Made by a program: the position numbers and the translations under genes. A stretch of 64,000 bases of DNA from Amyloporia xantha. Lineage: Eukaryota; Basidiomycota; Agaricomycetes; Polyporales; Adustoporiaceae. The DNA lies in the NCBI GenBank assembly GCA_036971615.1, contig JAYKKR010000037.1, positions 248,001-312,000 of the forward strand. Direction: 5' to 3'. Under the pieces are notes generated by a model. The model was not told the origin of the DNA. It was given only the letters and a program-made list of their open reading frames with translations, and did no database searches. Shown here in pieces: positions 41,277-52,967 of this stretch (the first letter of the stretch is position 1; every line of letters starts with the position of its first letter).

Positions 41277-41830
41277 CTTCGGGCTCTACCTCTCAATGAC
41301 GCCGACGACGTTGCGAAGTTTCACTTCCTCACACTGCGACTTCTTCATGCAGATTACGACTCCGTGCCACGCTACCTCTGATGCCGGCAAACGTTCACGA
41401 CCTTCATATAAGTTATTGCATTTGTCACTTCATAGTCATCATCCTGTATATATCCGGACGTCTTCCATAGTTCTCTGCAAACTGTAATACTATACCCTAC
41501 TCTCCATGCAATATTCCGACTATGCAGACGATCGAGCTGGTTGAATTGTAGTTTATCGACTTGACTGCCTGACAACTTGGTGATAGGAAGTAGAGCACGA
41601 TAAAAGGAAGGAAAGTCTCCCCGAGTTGATACTGAGGATCTTTGAATTCTCCCTTGTGGTTGTTCGTATGAAAGGTTGAACTTGATCGATGTGACTCAAG
41701 TGCCTCGATGCTTGCTATAGTCACAAACATAACCATCCTCTTCACCCTTCCCGCCACTTCGCCTTCAGCTCCACTCACGACTCGCTTCACATCTCTAGAC
41801 TGACTTTTACGCCGCGTTCATGACCCTCTC

Positions 41831-44800
41831 ATGTCTTTCTTCGGATTTGAGCAGTCTCTCGACCTCGAGCGCGACAAGCGCGGGTTTTTAGACATGGAAA
41901 AGGAGAAGGAAGACATTGCCGTGTATACCTGGGGCGAGGACAGCTACGATGGGCTCGGAGATGAGCTTCAGGAACGTGGAGATGAGCTGAATGACGAGAC
42001 ATTCGGTGGGATGGGCGCAGTGGGTGAGCCGTGGTCGTCTTGCAGGGTGGATCTGTTGACGGAGGGTTGGCATACGACCAGGCAAGGATTTTGACTTTGC
42101 CAATGCCGCGCTCCCGTCGGATGGCCAGCCTGCGCCGTCCCAGCCTACGGAATCTCGGGAACAGCAACAGCAACAGCAGCATCAATGGCAGCAGGCAAGA
42201 GCGGAGGCCCAGGTACCGGAGCAACGGCAGCAGCAGAGCTCGCATGCTACTCAACCGGGCGCACCCTGTATGATAACATCCGCCTTCATCTTCTCTCTCG
42301 TCTTATACTCTACACGCAGCTCGTTCAGGCCATTCGCTCGAGTCCGTCTGGGATGACAAGTCACCCTTCTCCGTCCTTCCGCGCATGACCGGCGCGAATC
42401 GCGCTACAGAGCATATCTCGCAGCCACGACCACAGTCTCAGTCGCTGTCTCAATCTCAGAGCTCCAAGTTCTCGCCGTTCGGTCTGACAGGCAGTGATGG
42501 GGTGTCGAGCGGTGCGTTGAATCTTGGTGTGAACTCACACAAGGGCGTGCGCACGGTGGAGGAGATCGAGGCGGAGATGCGGGCAGCGGCTGCTGCTCAG
42601 CATCAGCAGCAGCTCCAACAACAGCAACAACAGCTCCCGCTCCCGCCCCCGCCGTCTCATTCCCTGACTCAGAACCAGATTCATCTACGCGAGGCACAGC
42701 TCCGGGATGCACAGTTACGGGAAGTTCAGCTTCGCGAAAGGGAGTTGCGAGACGCTCAGCTTCGCGAGAGCCAACTCCGAGGCCAGATCCCGCGCCAGGG
42801 CACTCCCCAGCATACTGCGACGCCGCCCCCAAGGATGCACCCTCACTCACAGTCACCGCGGTTCCATCAGCAGCAACAGCAGCACCAGATCCAGCTCATC
42901 CACCTGCAGCAGCAACAGCAACAGCGACATCTTCTCGAGCTCCAGGAGCAGCGCGAGCGGCAGCAACAGCAGCAGCTTCTGCAGCTGCAGGAACAGCTCC
43001 GCATGGAAGAGCTCGAGCGCCAGCGTCAGATTCGTCTGCAGCAGCAGATGCTGCCGGCGCCCGCAAGCCACTTGCATGGGCAGCTGCTTCAGCACCAGCG
43101 GCACGCATCGGGCGGGCGCAGTCCCGCGCTCTCTGATCGTTCGCACCACCAGAGACATGTCGGGCGGCAGTCACCTGCGCTCCTGGGTGGCCAGGGCGGG
43201 CTGGATGTTCCCTTCAGTCAGAGCATGCAGTACCTACCGCAGGATATTCAGCAGCAGCAGCGGCTGTTGGCGGAGATGGCGCAGGCAGAGTTCATGAGCA
43301 ACATGCAGACGGGTACGCCGCAGACAGAGCGGGAGGCGAGGGAGGAGCGCGAGATGCAGGAGGTGTTGAGGGCAGAGGCCATGCGAAAAATCATGGAGGC
43401 GGAAAGGATGGAGGAAAAAAGGAGACGAAAGCATGCGAAGATCGCGCATATGGTCCGTCTTGTCTCCTATTTTTTTTCTACTTCAGAGGCTTATTTGAGT
43501 GAACAATATCTATAGTCCAGGTATAACGATCTCATGACCCAGTCTGACAAGGACTTCATCACTCGCATTCAAGTGTCGCAGCTCGTCACACAAGACCCAT
43601 ACGCGGATGATTTCTATGCCCAGGTCTTCGGCGCAATCCTGCGTTCCCGCATGGGTGTACAGTCGCAAGATGAGCGTGTGCTCAAGTTCGGCTCTGGTGG
43701 CGGAGTTGGTTTGGGGCTTGGCCAGAAGGGCTCCGGTCGAAGACAAGGTGCAATGCAACGTATGGAAGCCCAGGTAGAGCGGATAGTGAACAATGCACGG
43801 ATGAGGGAAAAAGAGAAGATCTGTGCGTCGCTCGGTTTGAACTTTGGTCTTTATTAATCAGATTGGTCCGATAGCCCTCAACAGTCTCCAGGGCGCGTTG
43901 GGGAGGACTTCTGGCCGCAGCTACAAGGCAGCACCTCGTCAGCTTCTCCAAGTCGACGCGGACGCTTCGTCCCCCTCACCCTCTCCATCGCCGGCGCATG
44001 GCCACATTTCCAAAGCAGATGTTGCACGTCAAGATGGCATAGGCGCTGCAAGGGAGGCCGCAAAGATGGGCCGCGAGGCTTTAGGCAGCACTACACAGGT
44101 ACGATTTCCTTATGTTTGGAATTTTCGAGGCAGCTAAGAATGGATAACTCCTACAGGCGGTCAACCGTAAGGATCCGCTGACGCATCGCGAGACACTAGT
44201 CATCTTGGAGCGTTTGTACGATGTTGTTCTTGATCTCGAGCAGCTACGCCGCGACCAGCCAACTCCAGAGGAAGAGGAGAACCTGAAAGCCTGGTAAACT
44301 GTCTCTTTCGGTGACAGTTCAGGGGATATTCGTTAATTTATATACCAGGGATGCCGAGTATGCTTCTCACGTAGAACAGCTGTGGGTCGGATTAAGAGTC
44401 TTGGTTCCTCTCGGGACAAGGTACTGTGATAATTTCATGAGATGAGCGCATCTAATGCCAGCCGCAGCGTCCCTCATCCATTTGTCTCTCTGCTCACACC
44501 TGTCAAAGGCAAAAGATTACTTCCACGCGCTACACGCCACCTGGACGCACATCAGATGCTCACGATGCTCACTCTCCTTGTGGCTTGCTTTTCTGAACTA
44601 GATGTCGTCATCAATGCCCACATCCTTGACACACTTGAGGAATCCGAAGAATACATGGAAGTAGAGGACCAAACACAGGCTTACATGCAAAGTGTCGTCC
44701 AGAGCATACTGCCTGTCTTCGCGAAGGCAGAGCTGCGGATCGTCAGTGGTCTTCTTGGGATTCTACTAGAGAGGAGTAACGTCCTCGCTGTGGCTCGTAC

Positions 44801-45365
44801 AAGGGTAAGCTTACTTCTTCCGTTTAGTCTATTTTTGCTTATTTCTGCTATATAGCCCGGGCTGGCGTTGCTCACCCTTTTCCTGAGTCGAGTAGAGGTC
44901 ATCAAACAAAGTATGGCAACAGCGACGGAAGTGTCGGAACTGCCGTCTCCTGAGGACACAAACCAATGGTATGTCGGAAGCCTACGATTTATTTATGAAG
45001 ATGATTTATCGTGCGCTTGTAGGCAACGGGTCTTTGATCACCTGTTTGACCTTCTTGCACCACATCTCTTGCTTCTCTTCCCGTCTGTCCGCATTGGCAC
45101 GGCGTCTGGTGTACCCTACGCCAATGTGCCTCAGGCGGATATCATTGATCAGCCCGTCTGGCGCTACCTAGCTGCCATGGCATTGCATGCATCACCGGAG
45201 CAACAACAAATGCTGGTGACCACTTTGCGAGAGCTTGTTCTAGAAAATGTGACCAGTGTCACCAAAGGCTGGGTCACGGATGAGGAGGAGAAGAGGACCA
45301 GATTAGCTAATGTCAACGTCTTTTTGCACGCAATTGGTCTCGATAGTTCACAAATCACAGTGTAA
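41831..45365 (+). CDS. PAT1: Pat1, mRNA decapping and P-body factor
   Basis: Activator of decapping that links deadenylation, the Lsm1-7 ring and Dcp2 in cytoplasmic P-bodies. About nine exons. The start MSFFGFEQSLD is the conserved Pat1 N-terminus. Exon 2 gives KDFDFANAALPSDGQ; exon 3 gives HSLESVWDDKSPFSVLPR, a Pat1 hallmark, then a very Gln-rich region (about 42590-43060). Splicing at 43453-43515 joins KHAKIAHM to SRYNDLMTQSDKDFITRIQ and then QDPYADDFYAQVFG. The C-terminal helical domain begins with SLQGALGRTSGRSYKAAPRQL and continues with DPLTHRETLVILERLYD and LDAHQMLTMLTLLVACFSEL to the stop at 45365. Convergent with the next gene, with only about 90 bases between the two stops. Confidence 0.92.
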
Positions 45366-45457
45366 TTGTAGATGGACTCGAGTCCGGAAATCTCTGCTTT
45401 CAGATTGTAGCTTTTAAAAAAGGCTATGCTGGCAATGCCAAATACAATTGGGGATCA

Positions 45458-48260
45458 TTACAAACCGAACGGATGGTCGTGAAGACATAGAAGATCCCAT
45501 ACATCATACCGAGTACTGGTTTCGTATTGACATCCTGTCAGCTCCACTCTTCGCGATTGTCCACGCTCAAGAAGTTCTTCCTCTCTAGCAAGCAACCCAA
45601 GCAGGTCCAGCGACGGTAGTAGAGACCACGCAGGTAGTGCAGCGTTCGGGAGATCCAATAGACCGGTACTAGGAGAGGACTGCGACGCCGCCGGTAGTTT
45701 CATTAAAGGCAGCGAGAAAAGCTTTTTCTTCCGCAAGTATGTCTCGATCGGAACATCTTTGACGTGGGAGCCGACTTCAAGGTGATTCGTCGACAGAGAC
45801 ACATAACCGGCGTAATTTGGGTACAACATAACATATCCGCGCAAGTAGACAAGCTCGATGAAGTATTTCTTCCACGAGCGCGTCCATTTGTTCGAGCGCA
45901 CGTCGGGTACGACAACTTGGTCAGCGTCCCACGCGTATTCTGAGAGGCGGAACGACAGGTAGTCGTGAAACTCGCGCCAATGCTCGGGGAAATAGACTGC
46001 GCCCCAGCTGCAAGGTATTTGTGAGAGGTACGGTGTGTGTGGATGCATGAGGCCGATTGCTGAGAATGCGTTGCGCGCATCGAAGGGGTGACGACCCTCT
46101 GGGCGTAATTCTAGGTGCTTCTGCTGGTAAAGACTGATACCAAACAGTTGCGGTGATCTGTCTTCGTGCCGGCCGTATCTGGAGGTAATGATGTTCATTA
46201 GCTGCTTGATATGTGAGCGAAGTAATCACATTACCTATACCGAAGCAGAGCCAGTTTGATCCAAGCGTAGAATAACGGGGAAAGCTCCACATCATCCTCC
46301 AGTATCAACCCATATGAATCATCCGAATTAGGGTACCAGGACTCAACAACTGCAGGTAGAAGCCCGCCATGAATCACACGCCTATGGATAATTACTCGTC
46401 CACGGTCCCATCTGAACGCGTTCACAGTCTGTAGCGTTTCTCGATCGGCTGTCTGCTCCATATTGATGCGCAAGTCCAGAGAGTCGCCAAAATAGCTAGC
46501 AGCGGAGAGCGAGGAGAGGAGACGCTCGAGTGAGCGTGGTCGATCGTTCGTGATCACAGAAATATCGAGCCGCGGGACATGCCAGTCTAAGACATTCTTT
46601 CAGCACAAGAAATGTAAGGAGTAGCGAAGTAGCGATGCTTACGTTTGAATTCTTGCAATGTTAGAGACCCAATCCAGTCGCAAACAACTAAGTCCGTGTC
46701 GGGTATATTAATTACTGTCAGGACCCGTCGAGAGTCTGGACGCATATGTGAGAATGAGGGGGCAGATAAAACGTTCTTCTCCAAGGTGGTGATCACAACA
46801 TCTGGAGGATCTGAACGACATTGGAACCAATCCATGATCTTTGAGATATCTGCATCGAGACGTATCTCGACTAAATCATAATTCAGACGGCAAGCATCAG
46901 CTACCGCATCTTGATCTTCCATGGAACTCCAAAGTCCTGTTTTGCCACCTTCGCCGTCTATAAGAACATGTACTGCATGACCGTCCTTTTGTAGTCGGCA
47001 AGCAGCCGGAGAAAATTTGCGCAACTCGGCAAAGGAGTATAGAACCAAGACAAAAGCGCCAACCGCAGGTAGCAGATCGATATGCGCGTCGCACGTCTCA
47101 TTTATCGGAAGAACGTCCTCCAAAGAAGCATCTGTGGATATGGAGTATTCGTCCTGGAAGCGACATGTGGAAGCCGGAAAACCTAGCTGCTCATCAGGTC
47201 GGCACCAGGGGAAAGATGTCTCGCCAGACCCGATGACAAACCCGCCTACCGAACCGGTATCTGACTGGGCAATATAGGTTCCTAGAGCAGACCAGACCTC
47301 GTAGCTTGCATCGCAATCCAAGTCTAGAGCTGGTACCAGAGACAGTGGCATGACAAAAGGGGGAATCAAGAAACTTGCAGGTTGTGGGACGTCAGACGAA
47401 GAGACACAAGTTACGCTATCTTCCGAATCGTTCGTTCTGACGAATCCATATGGACCGATCGGAAGGGTCGTCGAAAATGGTTCCAAGAGCGTCAGAACTT
47501 CTCGGATACTAGAGTCAATATTCTCTAGGCCACGGTGGTCGAGAAGTAGCACGAAGGGTGTCCTGGCTTTTTGGGCCGCTCGAAGTGATGCCCTGTCTTC
47601 CTCTAATCCAGACGGCCAAGAGAACATTTTCAACTTCACATGAGCATGAGCAGAGTGGCCCTCAGATTCAAGCGAAGATAGAAAGGAATTTTGGGCTTGG
47701 GATTCCAATGTGGGGGGTGAGACCAGGATAACTTCAGCCAAGTACTTTGAACTGTTCAGAAGAGTGCTTAGTTTGACGTCTAAAGACACAACAGACCCAT
47801 GTGTAACCGGTAATATTGCAGTTAACCACATGAAACCAAGAGGCGCAGTTTCATCTGATTTGAGAGAGACATTGATCCCAGAGACAAGATTTTGGATGCG
47901 AGAGCTGTTCAGGAGAATGTCCGAAATTCGAAGTGATAGCTCTGCGTGGCTCGGGTGCTGAGGATCCAGACCATGCGTTTGACCCAAATGAGCATATTGC
48001 AGCAGACACAAGCAAGAAAACATAAGGAATAGGCTCCAGAACATACAGAGTCTACCCGTCGCCTGCATTCTGTGACTCGGGGCCGTCTTCAACTGCGGAG
48101 AGCGTACTTGCCACATGGCCGATGGTATGAAGCCAATATTGGCGGCCAGTAAGACAGATGACTTTGCGAGAAGAATATTTACCAGCGCAGAGAGACCCAA
48201 GGTGAGCGACTGGGCAGGAGACAAGAGACTGCGAACAACAGAACCTTCCTGAATAGGCAC
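45458..48260 (-). CDS. Type II membrane glycosyltransferase-like protein
   Basis: Probably a Golgi or ER glycosyltransferase. Three exons. A hydrophobic anchor (MFWSLFLMFSCLCLLQYAHL) follows Met at 48068, which is the start I prefer on topology; the open frame reaches 48260. A long lumenal stem follows. The second exon begins a GT-A-like domain: ISVITNDRPRSLERLLSSL, then GLILEDDVELSPLFYAW with an acidic EDD that would bind metal and nucleotide sugar. The third exon has GISLYQQKHLELRPEGRHP, SQIPCSWGAVYFPEHWREF and a helical tail. The pattern resembles GT2-like proteins found in fungi and plants; substrate unknown. It is divergent from TMA16, with about 90-280 bases between the starts. Confidence 0.7.
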
Positions 48261-48347
48261 GTGTGAAAATTACTTCCTCAAACAGGCGCCCATAATCGAA
48301 GCAGCGCATATTGGCTCGGTTATTGATACCACCCTCAATCTCCCGTC

Positions 48348-49138
48348 ATGACACCTCCAAAATCTACCAAAGCTCCGAAGAAAGCAACGACCCAAAAGAA
48401 AGAGAAACTCTTTCACCCGCAATCCCGGAAGGCAGGACAGCTTATGCGGGTCCAGAATCGCAAGGGTAAGCTGTCAGACATTGCAAAAGCACGATTGGAA
48501 AAACAAAGATCACAGGGTATGATATCTCTCCAACGTCTTTCACTGGATTATATCTCATAGCATTTCTACAGCCGACATATATTCCTTCTTCTACCATGCT
48601 ATGCCACCAGAGGGTACACTGTCCCTCGGCGACCTCCATGCTATCATCAAGAACGTATGGCTAACTCGGTTTGATTCCGAACTGGAGGAAGAGCGGAATG
48701 CCAGGCGGAAGGGACGGCCGAAGAGCTTGAAGGAGCAGAAGCTAGAAGAGATGAAAATGCGAGAAGCGGAAGTATATCGCACTGGACTGGGTGAGCTCTA
48801 TGACACTCTCCGAGTATTTTTTATCCTCAACGTAACACAAAATGTTACTTTTTGTAACAGAGGTGATTGATCTCACGGATCCGCCGAATGTCGCTCTGTT
48901 TCGGCGCTGGGACCAGAAAGAAGTACCATTTATTGAACAACTCCGATTCATACGAATATCGAGCGATGTCCCTGACCTCGCAGTTGTATCAAGACCCGGC
49001 AAACATCCGTCACTGGTCACCAGTACACCGACGGTTGAGTCGCAAGATCAGGACATGGACACCGATGAGGCCCCTCTCCTGTTGGAACCTCCATCACGAT
49101 TTTCCTCGACCATCACGACTATGGATGGTCCTATGTAG
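48348..49138 (+). CDS. TMA16: Translation machinery-associated protein 16
   Basis: Small nuclear factor that binds pre-60S ribosomal particles. Three exons: 48348-48516, 48572-48790 and 48861-49138, each junction in frame. Recognised segments: FHPQSRKAGQLMRVQNRKGK near the N-terminus, ADIYSFFYHAM, then IIKNVWLTRFDSELEEERNA, RKGRPKSLKEQKLEEMKMRE and EVIDLTDPPNVALFRRWDQK. This is the normal order and size (about 220 residues). A Lys-rich N-terminus (KSTKAPKKATTQKKEK) can serve nuclear import. The acidic tail is variable in the family. Confidence 0.88.
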
Positions 49139-49546
49139 TTCGTTACCCATAAGTGTACACATGTCGTAGCGGTTAACCCTCCTATTGTCGTGCGGATATC
49201 ATCGATGCAGATGGTGAGTGCATTCGTTCCCAGTCTGTCGCATATATGATGCGCTCCATCAGGCAATCGAACATGTCTTACATCCAATCCAGGTGGTTGA
49301 CACTGAGCTGATGCTATAGCGTCGATACTTGTTATTGGGACATCAGCCTTTAGTCCTACCAACAAGGCAAGGCACATCTTATTCAAGCAGTCCTTTGTGT
49401 GTCTGTCATATGATACAAGGGGTATAGATACGTAAACTTCAGGATCTAGGATCGCGTTGTTTGAAACGCGGCTGCCCAACAGTATCTGCTGGCTCCCGTA
49501 TATAGGTGATAAAGTTATGGCTCTGGACGCAGAGCAGTGGATCGGC
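49139..49546. other. Convergent intergenic region TMA16 / kinase
   Basis: Between the two stop codons. A minus-strand open frame (49048-49581, 177 codons) spans it and overlaps both gene ends, but I see no motif, no start context and no support for translation. Confidence 0.4.
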
Positions 49547-52090
49547 TCAGTGAGCGTATACAACCTCCACGAACCTCTCATCGTCGTCCAGCATTGGGCT
49601 TCGGCTCGCCAGAGGCGAAGTGGTCGGCGCAGAGTCGAGGTCCCACTCCCTTCTCAACCGGTTATAGACCAGCTTCAGACTCGTCGCCGCCCCCTTCTCC
49701 AAGATAACGCTGAGCAATACAACATAGCCCGCCATTATTTGGATCGCGCTGGGCCTTTGGACCTCCACCCGGAATCGCACGCCCCTTGACCCTCGATGAT
49801 CTCGGCCTTCGTCCAGCCAGCACTTGAGCGTGAGCGTGTCCGAGACGTACGTTGGGCTCGTCGGATCCGAGGCCGGCGCATGTGCGAGTGCGACGGACAC
49901 GCCCATCTCCTCGAGCAACTGGCGGCAGACCTCGATCGTCTGGTGGGGGTCTTCAACCGAGAGCAGGTCATAGCTCGTAGGCTTGAACTTGAACAACTGG
50001 CCAAACCAACGTCTTTTCGGAGTGGAAGCCAGGACGAACGAGCCCTCGGACAGTGCGGACGCAGGAGACGCGGGCGAGACCACATGGCTGCGCTTCTTTC
50101 GCAGGCGTGCGCCTCGGTGAGTCGGGGGTTCTACGATATGCACCCGCCTGTCGCTGTGGATGCTCCTTGTGGACGATTTGTGCGCCGGCGAATCCATGTA
50201 TCGGCTGTCGAAGTCGGTTTTGAGCTTCAGTCGCGGTTGGTAGCGTGCATTCTCCTTGTCTGCCTCTTCGTGAGGCCGTTGAGGAGACCGTGATCGGATA
50301 GCAAGGGGTCGGGTGGTACTGTTGCTGTGCGCAGAGTGCTCTGTGCCAAACGTATCCGTCGAAGTCGGCGGGCCTCGGTTTCGCGCCGCAAATTGCCTTC
50401 CATCCCTGGAGCTTCGAACATCCGTCGTAAGAGGCGTTGAGGGCGGGGCAGCCGTATTTATAGGCGAAAGCGCCGAGTCTTTTGGTGATTGTGCTTGGTA
50501 CGTCCCACCCTCTGCTTGCATTACGTGGAGATGCTCGACAATTTGGTGGAAGAAGTGTTGGATCCTTTCGTCCTGCATCTCCGGTACCTGGAGGTTGATA
50601 GGACTTGTGACCCTCGGGGTGACTGGCGTGAGGGTGCTCGGTACCGCCAGAGAGGAAGCGACTGAAGAAGACGGCTGCGGACGTATGGCAGTAGAGCGGG
50701 ACTTTGGGGTTGCCTGGCTGGAAAGAGCAAGACTGGAACCCAGGAATGATAGCTGTCGCATCTGACTTAGACCCGGTGTCGGAGATACCGACTCAGCGAC
50801 ACCCGGGGCCCTGGCGGCCCGACGAGGCGTAGGTGGCCCTGTACGAGGCGGTATAGATGCCAACGCCTCAGCCTGATGATCCTCTTGTACAGAGGTGCTC
50901 CTGGCGCGCCGCTTTGAAGCCCGCCGAGCGGCTAGCTTCTCTTCATCTTCATCGTAATTCTCTAGATGGTTCTCGCGATAGCGGACTAGAAGGTGATAGA
51001 CACCTTTCTCCCAAGTCTGCTGGTCGTTCGTCAGACTTGCGATGATCTCGTCGTCAGGAGTACCGTGCCAGAGCGTGCGAAGATTAGCCAGGATGTCGGG
51101 GTCGACGTCATCTTTACTTGCTAGCGGGCGCGCAATGTCATCTAGGTGGGGAGTGTCACAATCCATCTTCTTTGGCTTCTGGGACGTGTAGAACGGATGC
51201 TGAAGAATATCGGGAATAGTGATTCTCTCAGCAACGTTCTTCTGAAGCATTTTTGAGATGAGATCCTTTGCGCGGGAGTCTATATCCGTAGGCATGGTGT
51301 ACTTGCCGACCTTGACTTTCTCGAGCAACGTGGGAAGGTCTTCATCGTCGAACGGTAGCCTCCCAGCAAGCAAGGCATACAAGATAATGCCGCAGGACCA
51401 GATATCAGAAGAAGAGCCATTATATGCCCGCCCCATGATGACTTCTGGAGCGGCATAATGAGGACTCCCACAAGCCGTCTGCAACAGGTCACTCTTGCCT
51501 TGCCAGGCGGCCATCCCAAAGTCTGCAACTTTGATGTTCTTGTTGCGATCGAGAAGAAGGTTCTCTGGCTTCAAATCGCGGTGTGCGATGTTGAACCGGT
51601 GACAGTAGTGCACAGCGGTGATGATCTGCTGGAAGTACCCGAGAGCCTCGGCGGAAGATAACCGGCCTTTGTTGCAAAGATAATCGAAGAGTTCTCCCCC
51701 TTCGACGTACTCCAAGATGAGATAGAGCTCTGACGATGTCTCCCAGACGTCGTATAGGCGCATGATGTTAGGGTGTTCGATGAGCTTCATGATCACGATC
51801 TCCCGTTCAATGCTGTGTAATATACGTTCGGCTTCATCTCCGAGACTGTGGAGGGATAGCCTTGAGTTTAAAAGAACATTCTTGGAGACGATCTTCACCG
51901 CGGCATATTGACCAGTCTTGGTATGTCGCGCAATTCTCACTCGGCCTATAAGTGTGGTCGGTAACATTCATAGAGCCTCGCTCTCAAACAACGTACCTGA
52001 GCTCCCTTTCCCAATCGTCCTTCCGACCTTCCAGAGGCCAATCATCTTCGGGTCGTCTTCCTTCTTGTTCCTTCGGGGGATGTGAGACAT
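49547..52090 (-). CDS. Ser/Thr kinase of the Hsl1/Gin4 (NIM1-related) group
   Basis: CAMK-type kinase expected at the septin ring, coupling morphogenesis to mitotic entry by acting on Wee1. Exon 1 (52090-51997) gives MSHIPRRNKKEDDPKMIGLW and GRTIGKGSSG; exon 2 from 51945 completes the glycine loop (GRVRIARHTKTGQYAAVKIV). Catalytic features: VKI lysine, HRDLKPENLL, DFGMA, GSPHYAAPEV and DIWSCGIILYALLAGRLPFD. After the kinase domain comes a UBA-like segment (LRTLWHGTPDDEIIASL), a Ser/Pro/Arg-rich tail, and a C-terminal KA1-like domain (TLKCWLDEGRDHRGSRGVRF, EVQRPSAIQIMAGY). About 830 residues, which suits a shorter family member. Confidence 0.88.
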
Positions 52091-52967
52091 GTTGCTGTAA
52101 GTATTCTGTTGAGGTTGCGGAGCGAGCCAGGTGAGGAGACGTTTCCTGCAAGACGTCCTTGATGTAATGAGATAAATGATAGGGACAAATTCGATGGCCA
52201 GTCTGCCCTGCATCTTCAAGAGGCTGGCAGGTACGCCTAGTCAAGATTGCAATGCCATGCCAGCCTCGGGCAGCCGCTCTCGCACGTGCTCACGTACCCC
52301 GTTCTCGACAGAGCCACTAGACATCGGGTTTTCTGATGACTGCTGCTATCATTTGGAGTGAAATGGCTGGAGCTTGCAGCATAACAGAGGGAAATCTCGT
52401 TCAAGAGAAATGCACATCAATTCAGAATCCAGATGAGCCGAGGTGTGCAATAATGTGAACTTGCTTGAAGAGCCCCTCTTATATCTCTCTTGAGATCCGT
52501 GAAACCATAGAGAGGTAGAGAGGTACTAGCTAGTAGCTTGGGCTGATGCAGGTGTGGATCATATCAATTCGATAGTAGATCTTGCATATCCTCCAAACGA
52601 CTTGATTCCTACATGGACGCTTTTAACCGCAGCATTTATTGAATCGATATGAGGTCGACAGAAGACGCAAGCTGGCAGGATAGACTCTACAGTGACTCAG
52701 TGAGTATTAGGTACTGCACGGCGGAGGGCAGACGCGTGTTGTCACCGGGTGTCACATACAGAAGCACGTGATTGGGACGCGTCCCTGAGCGCCTTTCCAA
52801 TCGCAGAACGATCGTGCATGCACTGATGAGAATTTTCCCGTCAATTATAGCAGAGCGCTCAGCCTAGCATGCGCCTCTCCCAGTCTTTCTCGGGCTAGCC
52901 TCCTCACCAGTATTTAAAAGGCCTCAAGGCCTCACTTCCACCGCCTCGACGACTATCCCAGGCCACC
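52091..52967. promoter_or_regulatory. Bidirectional promoter region of the kinase and the SLC35F-type gene
   Basis: 877 bases between divergent starts. Two ACGCGT (MCB, MBF-type) sites lie at 52732-52737 and inside the perfect palindrome gggacgcgtccc at 52774-52785, and a CACGTG site is at 52765-52770. A TATA-like tatttaaaa lies about 55 bases before the ATG of the plus-strand gene. MCB sites suit cell-cycle control of the Hsl1/Gin4-type kinase; which gene they serve is inferred. Confidence 0.55.
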
